Below are positions 48,111-58,007 of a DNA stretch of 64,000 nt, piece after piece. Below the pieces are notes generated by a model. It ran no database searches. It saw only the letters and a list, made by a program, of their open reading frames with translations, and was not told the origin of the DNA. Source of the DNA: Chondrosia reniformis (Eukaryota; Porifera; Demospongiae; Chondrillida; Chondrillidae); the NCBI GenBank assembly GCA_947172415.1, contig OX359197.1, forward strand, positions 2,976,001-3,040,000, given 5' to 3'. Position numbers and translations under genes: made by a program. The stretch's first letter is position 1, and each line of letters starts with the position of its first letter.

Positions 48111-48868
48111 TCAAAGAGTACGGTAGTACTCTCTATGTAGGGATGGCACGGATTGTTTCGTTTTCCCCATACATTGGTATAGGAGCGAAATTCCGAATTA
48201 GGCTGAAAATCGCCAAAACGAGACTATGTAGAGTTAAATATAGAACAGCCATGCTATTAATTGGCCTTGAAGGCAAGTGACCGTGTATCGTTGGCAAATG
48301 AACGAACTTTGAAATCTTTCATTTTTGTGTTCTTCTTCTTCATCTTCTTCTTCATCTTCTTCGCCCACTGTAACTAAAAAACGAAATAAGCCTTCGAACT
48401 ACTTTTTAATCGAAATTACTCTAAATTTTCCGAGCTGGATTCTTTTGTAGAAGCGAGAGTGATAACGCTATTATTGAGTATGACAGTTTTCATGGCTCAA
48501 GAGTCAAGAGCTCAATAAATTTGCCATTTAATGACGTCATAATCAGTCGAAGATTGCAAAACCAAAGTGGTTTAAAATACAATGAATTCCTAGCTTATGC
48601 TCCATAAAATGTACAGAAACTAGAGAACAATAAAAATTTTCTACACAAATAGTGAAGATGTAGGGATGGCACAAAAAGCATAGAAACAAGAAAGGGATGT
48701 TACACAGTGAAGCATTAGCTATATATGAATCCTACAAGCAAGGGTGTTGTATGATTCGTGCATATATAGCTAATGCTTCACTGTGTAACATCCCTTTCTT
48801 GTTTCTATGCTTTTTGTGCCATCCCTACATCTTCACTATTTTTGTAGAAACTTTTTATTGTTCTCTAG
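48111..48868 (+). mobile_element. Helitron-like non-autonomous element, copy 2
   Basis: 758 bp, same ends as copy 1 (TC...CTAG between A and T; the restored flank gttgta|tgtacta is normal satellite). The 5' hairpin has one mismatch. A (CTT/CAT)n tract lies near 48330-48362 and the TGACGTCA box at 48532-48539. The terminal palindrome 48620-48868 is better preserved than in copy 1. There is no transposase. The frame 48697-48912 is a read-through of the palindrome, not a gene. Confidence 0.7.
48620..48868. repeat. Long terminal inverted repeat (hairpin) of Helitron-like copy 2
   Basis: A 249-bp near-perfect palindrome. Left arm CTAGAGAACAATAAAAA... through GATGTAGGGATGGCACAAAA and GAAGCATTAGCTATATATGA; right arm its complement down to CTCTAG. 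The apex is formed by TACAA/TTGTA around GCAAGGGTG. A transcript would fold into a hairpin of more than 100 bp. Confidence 0.9.
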
Positions 48869-49154
48869 TGTACTACATATTTGCACTAGTTCTGTGTTCA
48901 TGTTTTGTGTAAAAGTTGTATGCACTAGTTGTATGTACTAGTAATGTACTAGTTGTATGTACTTTACCAGTTGTATGTACTATTTCTAGGTATATTTACT
49001 AGTTGTAGGTGCCAGTTGTATGTACCAGTTATATGTGTGTGTTCTAGTTATATGTACTAGTTTTAAGTTCTAGTACTCGTTAAACTAGCCATTAGATAGC
49101 CACTAGTTAAATGTACCAGACACTACTTGTATGTACTAACTAGTTGTACATACT
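48869..49154 (-). repeat. 13-bp satellite, reverse orientation (block 14)
   Basis: Short TTGTATGTACTAG stretch between the Helitron-like copy and the LINE. Confidence 0.9.
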
Positions 49155-49193
49155 GTTAGGGCAATCAAACAGGAGAAGAGAAACTTCAATGAA

Positions 49194-51380
49194 ATGAGAG
49201 AGAGGGATATGCAAAAACAACTGCAGTCTAACCCGCAGAGGTTGTGGAAGGAGCCGAAGAAGATAGGAATAACCAGGAAAAAGCAAAATGCCCTCCCAAA
49301 GGAAGTAAGAAATGAAGACGGAGAGGTGGTAGCTGGAAGATCCAACATCAAGGGAGTATGGGGAGCATATTTTGAAAAGCTGCTCAACCCTAACAACCAA
49401 CCTACCCAGAGTAACCCAGTGGAGACACATGGCACAGTTTTAGGTAGTGGAAAGACCTCTGAAGCCAGCCAGTCATTACTTAACAAAGAAGTAGAAGAAG
49501 AAGAGGTATCAATGGCTCTGAACCAACTCAAGATCAGGAAAGCAGCAGGAAACGATGAGATAATAGCTGAAAACGATGAGATAATAGCTGAAATGCTGAG
49601 GCACCCAAGATGCCTAAAGGTCACAGCGGCACTCTTCAAGAAGTGCTTCCAGGGTGAAAAGCATACCAACTCAGTGGCGTGTTGGCATAATAGTACCCAT
49701 CCCAAAACAAGGAACCAAAGATCAAATGGACCCAAGCCAGTACAGAGGAATAACCTTGCTGTCTGTAATGTACAAAGCCTTCTGTAGAATTCTAGGAAGT
49801 AGATTGGTGAGAATTATTGAAAGTGAGAAACTGTTAAGTGATGAACAGAATGGATTTAGGAAGGGAAGAAGATGTATAGGCCATGTACTAGCGTTAAACC
49901 TGTTAAGTGAAATCAGAATGAAAGCCAAGAAGGAGACTTACATGTGCTTCATAGACTTGAAGAAAGCATACGACTCAGTAGACAGAGATCGTTTATGGGG
50001 TAAATTAGAGAGTATGGGTATCCAAGGAGGCTTCTTATACACACTCAAAGAAATATACCGTGATGTAAAGTGCCAAGTAAAAGTAAATGAGGATAACAGC
50101 AGGCAATTCAGTGTTGGAAGAGGCTTGAGACAGGGATGTGTCTTGTCTACAACATAATTTAGTCTTTTTATTGATGATATTGGAAGCTCACTAAAGGATA
50201 ACAGCAGGGGCGTTTACCTGGGAAATAGCAAAATGTCCCATCTACTATATGCTGATGACTTAGTACTTATGGAAACCATCGGAGAGGATCTGCAGAGGAG
50301 TTTAGACGTAGTAGGCTCTTGGTGTGATGCTAACTCCTTGATAATTAACAATAACAAGTCAGGAGTATTACATGTTAGACCTAAAAAGAAACCGAGAACC
50401 ACCCAAGTATTCACCATCAAAGGGGTACCAGTTGAAATTAGAGACTTATATACCTATCTAGGCATTCCTATTACTGAGCATTTGGATACTAGAGCGATGA
50501 TGGAAGATCGGCTGACAAAAGGTAATAGAGCCCTTAGTGCTCTAATCTGCAAGTGCAGAGATTTTTACCCTCAATTCTTGTTGTTTAGCAAACTGTATGA
50601 CACCCTGGTAACCACAGTCATAGACTATGGAGCAGAAGTGTGGGGGACAAGGGCAGTAGATAGGTCAGTAGACAGGGTACAGAATAGGGCTATTAGAGGA
50701 TTTCTAGGGGTAGGTATCCATCATCCTATTACAGCCTTAGAAACTGAATGTGTCTGGATACCAACTAGGTGGAGAGTGAGACTTAAAGTATTAATGTATT
50801 GGAGGAAGCTCTTAATTATGCCAGATACCATAGTGATTAAAAAGATAATTAAGCATATTCTAGCCTGGGGCATAAAGGTGGGATGGATTCTTAAGATAAA
50901 TGAAATCTTTGAAAAGTTGAAGTTAGGGAACCCTCTTGATTGTAAAAGCCTATCTGGGAATGAATTCAAATCAGTAATATGTAGTTGCCTTGTAAGAGAA
51001 CTTAAGAAGGAATGGAATGATAGTGTGAATGGTAGTAGCAAGCTAAGGGACCTAGCCAGTCTGATGGATAGTGAGGAACCAAGTTATATACTGAAATTAG
51101 AAATAGAGAGGTTAGAAGTCTGATAGCCAAACTGAGAGGTGGTACAGCTAGATTAAGGATTGAGGAGGGAAGGTGGTTACAGATAGAAAGAGAAGATAGA
51201 ATATGCCAAAATTGTAACTTAATAGAAGTGGAAGACTGTGCCCATTTTATCTTTAGGTGCGGAAAACCTAGTCTCAGAAATGTAAGAGCTAGTCTGCTTG
51301 AAGAGTTAAAAGAAATAGATATTAGTTTTGACAGTAAATTGCATGAAGAGAAATTATTAGTAGTATTAAGAGAGGCCTGA
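49194..51380 (+). pseudogene. LINE reverse transcriptase with C-terminal zinc knuckle, broken
   Basis: Frame 49194 onward: NPQRLWKEPKKIGI, KGVWGAYFEKLLN, LKIRKAAGNDEIIAE with an in-frame 21-bp tandem duplication (49551-49591). A frameshift near 49645 leads to QWRVGIIVPIPKQG, PSQYRGITLLSVMYKAFCRI, DEQNGFRKGRRC, MCFIDLKKAYDSVDRDRLW, GRGLRQGCVLS. A TAA at 50155-50157 falls in the SPLLF block. Then FIDDIGSS, LLYADDLVLM (catalytic YADD, about 50240), YLGIPIT, thumb to 51123. A frameshift there leads to IEEGRWLQIEREDRICQNC and a CCHC knuckle (C-x2-C ... H-x4-C) near 51200-51260, with an end at TGA 51378-51380. Three lesions make it inactive. Confidence 0.88.
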
Positions 51381-51826
51381 AAAAGTAAAAGAATTGGTTC
51401 GTTACTGTTGAAAATGTGGAAAAAATGTACCTACCCTGGCAATTAACCCCCATGGCTCCCTCACCTGCATATCACCCTTGTTTTTATACATATGTATATG
51501 TTTAAATTATTATTATTCACATGTATATTCACTCACCTTATTTGTGTATATATACAACCACACCCACATACACCACACCAAACATTCATTATCACTTATA
51601 TGATGCACCACCTCCGAACTCGGTGCTTGTATGTGGCTGTCTTGGAAGTGCGGCCTGGTAGCCTTAAGTGGCGATGGCTTAATGCGCCCAGAGAGCCGGG
51701 CTATGTACCTGGGAGGACGGCCTCGTAGCCTTAAGTGGCGATGGTTTATACGTATCCAGGTATAGCCCTGTGCCCCTTAACCACTTTTGGTTGGCTTTTA
51801 TACATTCATTGTAAGCATGGGCACTC

Positions 51827-51872
<46 letters not shown>
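51827..51872 (+). repeat. (TAA)n 3' tail of the LINE
   Basis: About 15 uninterrupted TAA units at the exact 3' boundary before the satellite resumes (atactagttgtatg). The perfect tract suggests a fairly young insertion or ongoing slippage. Confidence 0.95.
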
Positions 51873-51873
<1 letters not shown>

Positions 51874-52210
51874 TACTAGTTGTATGTCCTAGTTATATGT
51901 AATAGTTACTAGTTGTATGTTCTAGTTGTATGTACTACTAATATGCACTAGTTCTATGTACATGTTGTTTGTAAAAGTTGTATGTACTAGTTGTATGTAC
52001 TTGTTCAATGTACTAGTTGTATGTACTAGGTTCTAGTTGTACGTACTGATTGTGTGTACTAGTTCTTTGTATTAGTTATAGAACTAGTTGTGTGTACTAG
52101 TTGTATTTACTATTTATTTGAACTAATTGTTTGTACTAGTTGTATGTACTAGTTGTATGTACTAGTTTTGTGTACTCGTAATTAGTTCCATGTACCAGTT
52201 GTATGTATAA
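51873..52210 (-). repeat. 13-bp satellite, reverse orientation (block 15)
   Basis: TTGTATGTACTAG array, partly repeating phrases of 46.7-47.05 kb (for example tagttctttgtattagtt). Confidence 0.9.
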
Positions 52211-52309
52211 ATAATTCTTCACTGTGTAACATCCCTTTCTTGTTTCTATGCTTTTTGTTCCATCCCTACATCTTCTACTATTTTTGTAGAAAATTTTATT
52301 ATTCTCTAG
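52211..52309 (+). mobile_element. 3'-end fragment of the Helitron-like element (copy 3)
   Basis: About 99 bp matching the right arm of the terminal palindrome (CTTCACTGTGTAACATCCC... to TTCTCTAG), followed by T as in copies 1 and 2. It is 5' truncated, so only one arm of the hairpin is left. The clean shared 3' end supports CTAG as the true terminus. Confidence 0.8.
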
Positions 52310-52799
52310 TGTACTAATTGTATGTACTAGTTATATGTAGTAGTTGGGTACTAGTTATAGGTACTCGATTGATGTACTAGTTGTATGTACTAGTTTTATG
52401 TATTTGTTATATGTACTAGTTGTATATACTATTTGTAGTACTAGTTGTATATAACTAGTACTAGTAGTATGTTCTATATAGGTGTACTATTAATAGTTAC
52501 CAATTATATGTGCATGTACTACATATATCTAGTAGTTGTGTACCTGTTATAGGTACTAGTTTGATGTACTAGTTATATTAACTAGTTGTATGTACTAGTT
52601 ACATGTACTAGTTGAATGTAATAGTTCTATGCACTAGTTTTATGTACTAGTAATGTACCAGTTGTATGTATTTGTTGTATGTTCTAGTTGTATGAACTAG
52701 TTGTATGTAGTAGTTGTATGTAGTGGATGTACGTACTAAGTGTATGTATTAATTCTATGTACTAGTTGGAGTTCTAGTTTAATGCACTAGTTGTATGTA
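52310..52799 (-). repeat. 13-bp satellite, reverse orientation (block 16)
   Basis: TTGTATGTACTAG array ending in the 12-bp TAGTTGTATGTA (52788-52799) that is repeated on the far side of the PLE3/PLE4 unit. Confidence 0.9.
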
Positions 52800-52857
52800 T
52801 CTTTGGGATGGTACATCCTTCGACTTTTGAGCGTTTAAAAACGCAGTTGTTTTTTTT

Positions 52858-52925
52858 CAATTCTTGGTCAAACGTTTCGACCCTGGGGGTCTTCCTCAGT
52901 GACTGATGGTTGAGTGGAAGAATTG
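52858..52925 (-). ncRNA. Hammerhead ribozyme core in the PLE3 terminus
   Basis: Minus strand: distal helix I CAATTCTT/AAGAATTG (52918-52925 with 52858-52865), proximal helix I GUCA/UGAC, CUGAGGA (52893-52899), stem II GACCC/GGGUC, GAAA (52875-52878), helix III ACGU without loop, H17 = U. All core positions are satisfied. It is the mirror of the PLE4 copy. Confidence 0.65.
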
Positions 52926-52932
52926 CCTCTAT

Positions 52933-54990
52933 TTATAGAGGATTTTTCCCGCCATTTCCACTTCCTGTCATGTGACCCTCAGCAGAATGAGAAAAACCGG
53001 AAGTATGAATATTAAATCGTCTCCAGGCTTGATGTAACACAATGCCTTGATCTAAATTCATTCTCACCTGACTCTTCTGGATCCTGATGGCTTCTTTGAC
53101 CCTTCTCCTTTGCCAGTGGGTTTCCCTGTCTGTAATCTTGGCCTTGTCCCAAGCAATTGAGTGGCCAGTCTTGAGGGAGTGAACAGCTATACCGTTGTTC
53201 ACATCCCCCATCCTGACTGCTCGCTTGTGTTCTGCCAATCTCACTTTCAGGGTCCTTCCAGTTTCACCAATGTAGACTGCAGAACACTCAGAGCAAGGAA
53301 TTAGGTAAACTACACCCTTGATATCCATAGGTGGTTGTGGCTGTTTTGGGTTGGATAAAACGGTTCTCAGTGATCTCTGCTTGGAGAAAATGGTCAGGAT
53401 ACCCATTTTTCTACAGCTTTTATCAATCATCTCACTGAGTCCCTTTATATATGGAATAAAGAGTTTGTGTTTACACTCATCCTCACTCCCCTTAGTCTGC
53501 CTTCTCCTGTTGAGCAGTCTGTGAGCCTCCCTTTTAGGGTATCCATTAGCTTGAAGTACTCCTTCCAGGTGATCCTTTTCTTTTTCCAAGCTACTGGAGT
53601 TTGGTCCACAAATCTTTTCAGCTCTGTCTTTGAGACACAGTGCGATACCAGTTTTTACCCTAGGGTGGTGAGTAGAGGTAAAGTGAAGGTACCTGTCTGT
53701 GTGTGTTGGTTTCCTATACACAAATGTGTCCAAACTTCCCATGCACTTCTTTACTTGCACATCCAGGAAGGGTAAGGAACCATTGGTCTCCTTCTCCATG
53801 GTAAATTCGATGTTGCGATGTCTTCCATTGAGGAAACTCAAGAAGTCCTTCAGCTGCTCGTCACCATGATTCCAGATGACAAATGTGTCATCCACATATC
53901 TCAACCACAACTTAGGCCTTATCACAGCAGCACGAAGAGCTTCTATTTCGAATTCCTCCATGAAGATGTTCGCTACCACCGGGGAGAGAGGAGATCCCAT
54001 GGCTGCCCCTTCCTTCTGCTCAAAGAACTCATCACTGTACAGGAAGTACGTTGTCCTGAGACAGAGTTCTGTAAGATCCGCAATGGTGGATATATCCAAG
54101 AGTGTCCGTTGCTCCAAGTTAGGGTCCTGCGCAAGTCGTCTCCTTATGATCTGTAGAGATAGATCAATGGGTACTTTGGTAAATAGGCTCTTTACATCGA
54201 AACTGATCAACTTATCTTCGGTGTTCACATCCATTCCCCTGATCTTCTCGACAAAGTCATGAGAATTCCGCACAAAGTGAGAAGTTTTCCCCCATAGTGG
54301 TGACAATACCCCTGCCAGGTACCTGGAAAGGTTGTAGGTAAGGGAATTAATGGAGGAAACAATTGGTCTCAAGGGGTACACTTGCCTTGTGGATTTTTGG
54401 TAATCCGTAGAGCTGAGGTGTGGAGCTGTTTTGGTTCTGAACCTTCTTCCTCAGATCAGAGGAGAGTTTGCCTTTTTTCTCAAGTGACCTTAGAACTTCA
54501 GTTACCTTCCGTTCTATCTTCATTGTGGGGTTTCTCTTAATGGCTTGATAACTCGTATCATCCAAGAGTGCCCTTATCTTCTGGTCATAGTCCTTCCTAT
54601 CCATAAGGACAGTGGCATTCCCTTTATCCGCTGGAAGGATGATGGTTTCAGGATCAGACCTAAGCTCCTTGATTGCTACTTGCTGACTTTTCGTCCGGTT
54701 GGAGCATGGGGCCTCAGCTTTGGCTAGGCAGTGTTGTACCTCACTTCTGAGTTTCTCACCGAGTGTTCCTGGAAGGGTTTAGGCCAGAGTCTCAGTTACA
54801 GTGATGATGTCCTCCTGTGGAAGTGAAGATGGAGTAGGTATAAAGTTTAGTCCTAGAGATAAGACATTTGTCTGATGAGTTGTCAATTCTTTTTTGCTAA
54901 GATTGACAACCACCTTCTTAATGTCAATAGTTGTGAACTTATCTTTCCTGGATGATTTTTGCCAACCTATAGTTTTTCCATCTTTAGGAC
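52933..54990 (-). pseudogene. PLE3 reverse transcriptase / GIY-YIG endonuclease, nearly intact
   Basis: N-terminal block VVVNLSKKELTTHQTNVLSL then GLNFIPTPSSLPQEDIITVT (54950-54800), TAA at 54781-54779, MDRKDYDQKIRALLDD (54604-), YGLPKIHKAS, then one extra C in a C-run near 54374 shifts the frame. 52933-54381 is open for 482 codons: PLRPIVSSINSLTYNL, ISFDVKSLFTKVPIDLSLQ, GAAMGSPLSPVVANIFM, LRYVDDTFVIW, RKPTHTDRYLHF, and the GIY-YIG core VYLIPCSECSAVYIGETGRT with RLAEHKRAV following. It is the fullest PLE protein here; only one stop and one 1-bp insertion separate the pieces. RNA-dependent DNA synthesis and target nicking are the family roles. Confidence 0.93.
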
Positions 54991-55051
54991 TAAACTTTAT
55001 ACCTACTCCATCTTCACTTCCACAGGAGGACATCATCACTGTAACTGAGAC

Positions 55052-55620
55052 TGCAGACTAAGGGGAGTGAGGATGAGTGTAAACACAAACTATTTATTCC
55101 ATATATAAAGGGACTCAGTGAGATGATTGATAAAAGCTGTAGAAAAATGGGTATCCAGACCATTTTCTCCAAGCAGAGATCACTGAGAACCGTTTTATCC
55201 AACCCAAAACAGCCACAACCACCTATGGATATCAAGGGTGTAGTTTACCTAATTCCTTGCTCTGAGTGTTCTGCAGTCTACATTGGTGAAACTGGAAGGA
55301 CCCTGAAAGTGAGATTGGCAGAACACAAGCGAGCAGTCAGGATGGGGGATGTGAACAACGGTATAGCTGTTCACTCCCTCAAGACTGGCCACTCAATTGC
55401 TTGGGACAAGGCCAAGATTACAGACAGGGAAACCCACTGGCAAAGGAGAAGGGTCAAAGAAGCCATCAGGATCCAGAAGAGTCAGGTGAGAATGAATTTA
55501 GATCAAGGCATTGTGTTACATCAAGCCTGGAGACGATTTAATATTCATACTTCCGGTTTTTCTCATTCTGCTGAGGGTCACATGACAGGAAGTGGAAATG
55601 GCGGGAAAAATCCTCTATAA
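55052..55620 (+). pseudogene. PLE4 C-terminal fragment with GIY-YIG endonuclease
   Basis: Begins inside the RQTKGSEDECKHK block after the inverted N-terminal fragment. It continues through LSEMIDKSCRKMGIQTIF and the nuclease core VYLIPCSECSAVYIGETGRT to the C-terminal ...EGHMTGSGNGGKNPL, ending at 55620. The open frame from 55123 is uninterrupted. There is no reverse transcriptase. Confidence 0.9.
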
Positions 55621-55627
55621 ATAGAGG

Positions 55628-55695
55628 CAATTCTTCCACTCAACCATCAGTCACTGAGGAAGACCCCCAGGGTCGAAACGTTTGACCAAGAATTG
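55628..55695 (+). ncRNA. Hammerhead ribozyme core in the PLE4 terminus
   Basis: CAATTCTT (55628-55635), GUCA (55650-55653), CUGAGGA (55654-55660), stem II GACCC-CCA-GGGUC (55662-55674), GAAA (55675-55678), ACGU helix III, U17 at 55682, UGAC (55683-55686), AAGAATTG (55688-55695). Both proximal and distal helix I arms pair perfectly. Loopless helix III suggests action as a dimer. It sits just after the TATA-like box at 55612-55627. Confidence 0.68.
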
Positions 55696-55791
55696 AAAAA
55701 AAACAACTGCGTTTTTAAACGCTCAAAAGTCGAAGGATGTACCATCCCAAAGATAAGTTCGACGCAGTTATAAGGAATCCTTATTCTATTA

Positions 55792-57356
55792 TAGTTGTAT
55801 GTACTATATTAATGTACTAGTTATTTGTGTATGTTCTAGTCATAAAAACTAGTTGTAAGTATAAGTTGTATGAACTAGTTTTATGTGCGAATTGTATGTA
55901 TTAGTTGTATGTACTAGTTAAATGTACTATTTGAATGTACTATTTATATGTACCAGTGAAATGTGTATGTACTTGTTATATCTAGCAGTTGTGTCTACTA
56001 GTTTATGTACTAGTTGTATGTACTTAACCAGTTGTATGTACTATTTCTAGTTATATTTGCTAGTTGTAGGTATTAACTAGTTGTATGCACTAGTTGTATT
56101 TACTAGTTGTATGAACTAGGTGTATGTACTAGTACTAGTTATATTTAGTGGTTGTAGGTGCCAATTGTATGTACTAGTTGTATGTACTAGTTAGATGCAC
56201 TAGTTGTATGTACTAGTTATATGTGTATGTACTAGTTGTATGTACTAGTGTTACGTTCTAGTACTAGTTAAACTAGGAACTAGGTAGGTACTAGTAATAT
56301 GTACTAGATATTACCTCTATGTACTAGTTGTATGCATTAGTTATATGAACTACGTGTATATACCAGTTGTATATCCTAGTTGTGTGTACAACTTGTATGT
56401 ACTAGTTGTATGTACTAGTTACTAGTTGTATGTTCAGGTTGTATGTACTACTTATATGCACTTCTAAATGTACATGTTGTGTGTAAAAGTTGTATGTTCT
56501 AGTTGTATGTACTAGTTTTACGTACTAGTTGTATTGAGTAGTTGTACATACTAGTTCAATGTACTAGTTGTATGTACTAGTTATATGTTTTAGTGCCATG
56601 TACTAGTTTCTAGTTATATGTAGTATTTGTGTGTAAAAGTAATATGTACTAATTGTATGTACTACTTGTAGGTTTTAGTACTAGTTATACTAAGGACTAG
56701 GTATGTGCTAGTTGTACATACTAGCACTCGTTATATTTACTAGTTGTAGGTACTAGGTATATGCACTAGTTGTATGAAGTAGTTATGTACTAGGTATATA
56801 CACTAATTGTATGAAGTAGTTATGTACTAGTTGTATGCACTAGTTGTATGTAGTAGTTGTAAGTACTAGTTGTTTGTACTAAGTGTCTGTACTAGTTGTA
56901 TGTTCTAATTGCATGGACTAATAATTGTTATATTTACTAGTTGTAGACCTAGTTGTATGAACTAGTGCTATGTACTAGTTATATGTACCAGTTGTACATA
57001 CTAGTTATATGGAATAATTGTATGTACTAGTTGTATGTACTAGTTGTATGCACTAGTTGTGTGTACTAGTTGTATGTACTAGTTGTGTGTACTAGTTCTT
57101 TGTACTAGTTATGTTCTAGTTATAGTATTAGTTGCATATGCCAATGGTATGTACTAGTTGTTTGGACTCGTTGTATGGACTAGTTGAATATACTAGTTCT
57201 TTGTACTTGTTGTAGTACTACTTTAATGTACTAGTTGTATGTACTAGTGGTGTGAACTACTTGTATGAACTAGTTCTATGAACTAGTTCTACGTACTAGT
57301 TGTATGTACCAGTTGTGTACTAGTTGTATGAATTATATAAGTACTACTTGTATGTA
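55792..57356 (-). repeat. 13-bp satellite, reverse orientation (block 17)
   Basis: TTGTATGTACTAG array. 56905-57300 is a direct-orientation relative of 22036-22490 upstream of R1 (shared phrases ttgcatggactaat, ctagttgtagacctagttg, caatggtatgtactagttg). Confidence 0.92.
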
Positions 57357-57442
57357 ATAGAATAAGGATTCCTTATAACTGCGTCGAACTTATCTTTGGG
57401 ATGGTACATCCTTCGACTTTTGAGCGTTTAAAAACGCAGTTG

Positions 57443-57908
57443 GTCTTTATTCCATATATAAAGGGACTCAGTGAGATGATCAATAAAAGCTGTAGAAAAA
57501 TGGGTATCCAGACCATTTTCTCCAAGCAGAGATCACTGAGAACCGTTTTATCCAAACCAAAACAGCCACAACCACCTATGGAAATCAAGGGTGTAGTTTA
57601 CTAGTTGTAGACACAAGCGAGCAGTCAGGATGGGGGATGTGAACAACGGTATAGCTGTTCACTCCCTCAAAACTGGCCACTCAATTGCTTGGGACAAGGC
57701 CAAGATTACAGACAGGGAAACCCACTGGCAAAGGAGAAGGGTCAAAGAAGCCATCAGGATCCAGAGGAGTCAGGTGAGAATGAATTTAGATCAAGGCATT
57801 GTGTTACATCAAGCCTGGAGACGATTTAATATTCATACTTCCGGTTTTTCTCATTCTGCTGAGGGTCACATGACAGGAAGTGGAAATGGCGGGAAAAATC
57901 CTCTATAA
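57443..57908 (+). pseudogene. PLE5a C-terminal fragment, GIY-YIG core deleted
   Basis: Open from IPYIKGLSEMINKSCRKMGI to MEIKGVVY, then TAG at 57602-57604. The nuclease core between GVVY and HKRAVRMGDV is missing and filled by a few satellite-like bases. MGDVNNGIAVHSLKTGHSIA resumes at 57630 and reads to the terminal GGKNPL (57908). It cannot encode a nuclease. Confidence 0.85.
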
Positions 57909-57915
57909 ATAGAGG

Positions 57916-57982
57916 CAATTCTTCCACCCAACCATCAGTCACTGAGGAAGCCCACAGGGTCGAAACGTTTGACCAAGAATTG
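57916..57982 (+). ncRNA. Hammerhead core in the PLE5a terminus
   Basis: Same layout as PLE4: CAATTCTT (57916-57923), CUGAGGA (57942-57948), GAAA (57962-57965), AAGAATTG (57975-57982). Stem II has lost one base (GCCC-ACA-GGGU), leaving a shorter stem with a G-U pair. It lies between PLE5a and PLE5b. Confidence 0.55.
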
Positions 57983-58007
57983 AAAAAACCAACTGCGTTT
58001 TTAAACA

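Larger units (their letters stand above)
49155..51872 (+). mobile_element. LINE-type non-LTR retrotransposon with (TAA)n tail, 5' truncated
   Basis: 5'-truncated LINE: no AP endonuclease is present, reverse transcriptase and a C-terminal CCHC are, and a 3' UTR of about 440 bp ends in 15 or so TAA units (51827-51872). The 3' UTR holds two copies of a block of about 30 bp built on TAGCCTTAAGTGGCGATGG, at 51649-51680 and 51717-51750. Tails of short simple repeats are known for I/Nimb-like and RTE-like elements. I cannot fix the clade from motifs alone. Confidence 0.88.
52800..55791. mobile_element. Head-to-head Penelope-like pair PLE3 (-) / PLE4 (+)
   Basis: One inserted unit with 12-bp direct repeats TAGTTGTATGTA at 52788-52799 and 55792-55803. 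PLE3 runs minus from about 54997 to 52800. PLE4 runs plus from about 54985 to 55791. The centre is a palindrome (about 54787-54856 with 54985-55054) made from N-terminal coding sequence, with a unique middle of about 120 bp that belongs to PLE3. PLE4 then jumps directly to the RQTKGSEDE block, so most of its reverse transcriptase is missing. The left terminus ends at ...CCCAAAGA and the right one has an extra 35 bp to TTCTATTA. Both arms carry the TATA-like box and a hammerhead core. Inverted and partial copies inserted as one unit are known for Penelope. Confidence 0.88.

Noticed and set aside
48697..48912. 71-codon reading frame rich in hydrophobic residues
   Set aside because: It is read-through of the Helitron-like hairpin arm; no homologous protein pattern.
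51640..51690. tRNA-like box A (TAGCCTTAAGTGG) suggesting a pol III promoter or SINE
   Set aside because: No box B at the right distance and no cloverleaf; the block is duplicated inside the LINE 3' UTR.
53318..54262. Plus-strand frames opposite the PLE3 coding strand
   Set aside because: Antisense shadows of conserved coding sequence; the same shadows recur opposite PLE2, PLE4 and PLE5b.
54779..55039. Minus-strand frame beginning MMMSSCGSEDG as the true PLE N-terminus
   Set aside because: Its first ~17 codons are the antisense of the LNFIPTP block created by the central palindrome; only the part from about DKFTTIDIKK on is genuine.
57980..58007. TTG at 57980 as a real start for the PLE5b protein
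   Set aside because: It lies in the 3' region of the upstream PLE5a copy and reads across the tandem joint; an accidental in-frame extension.
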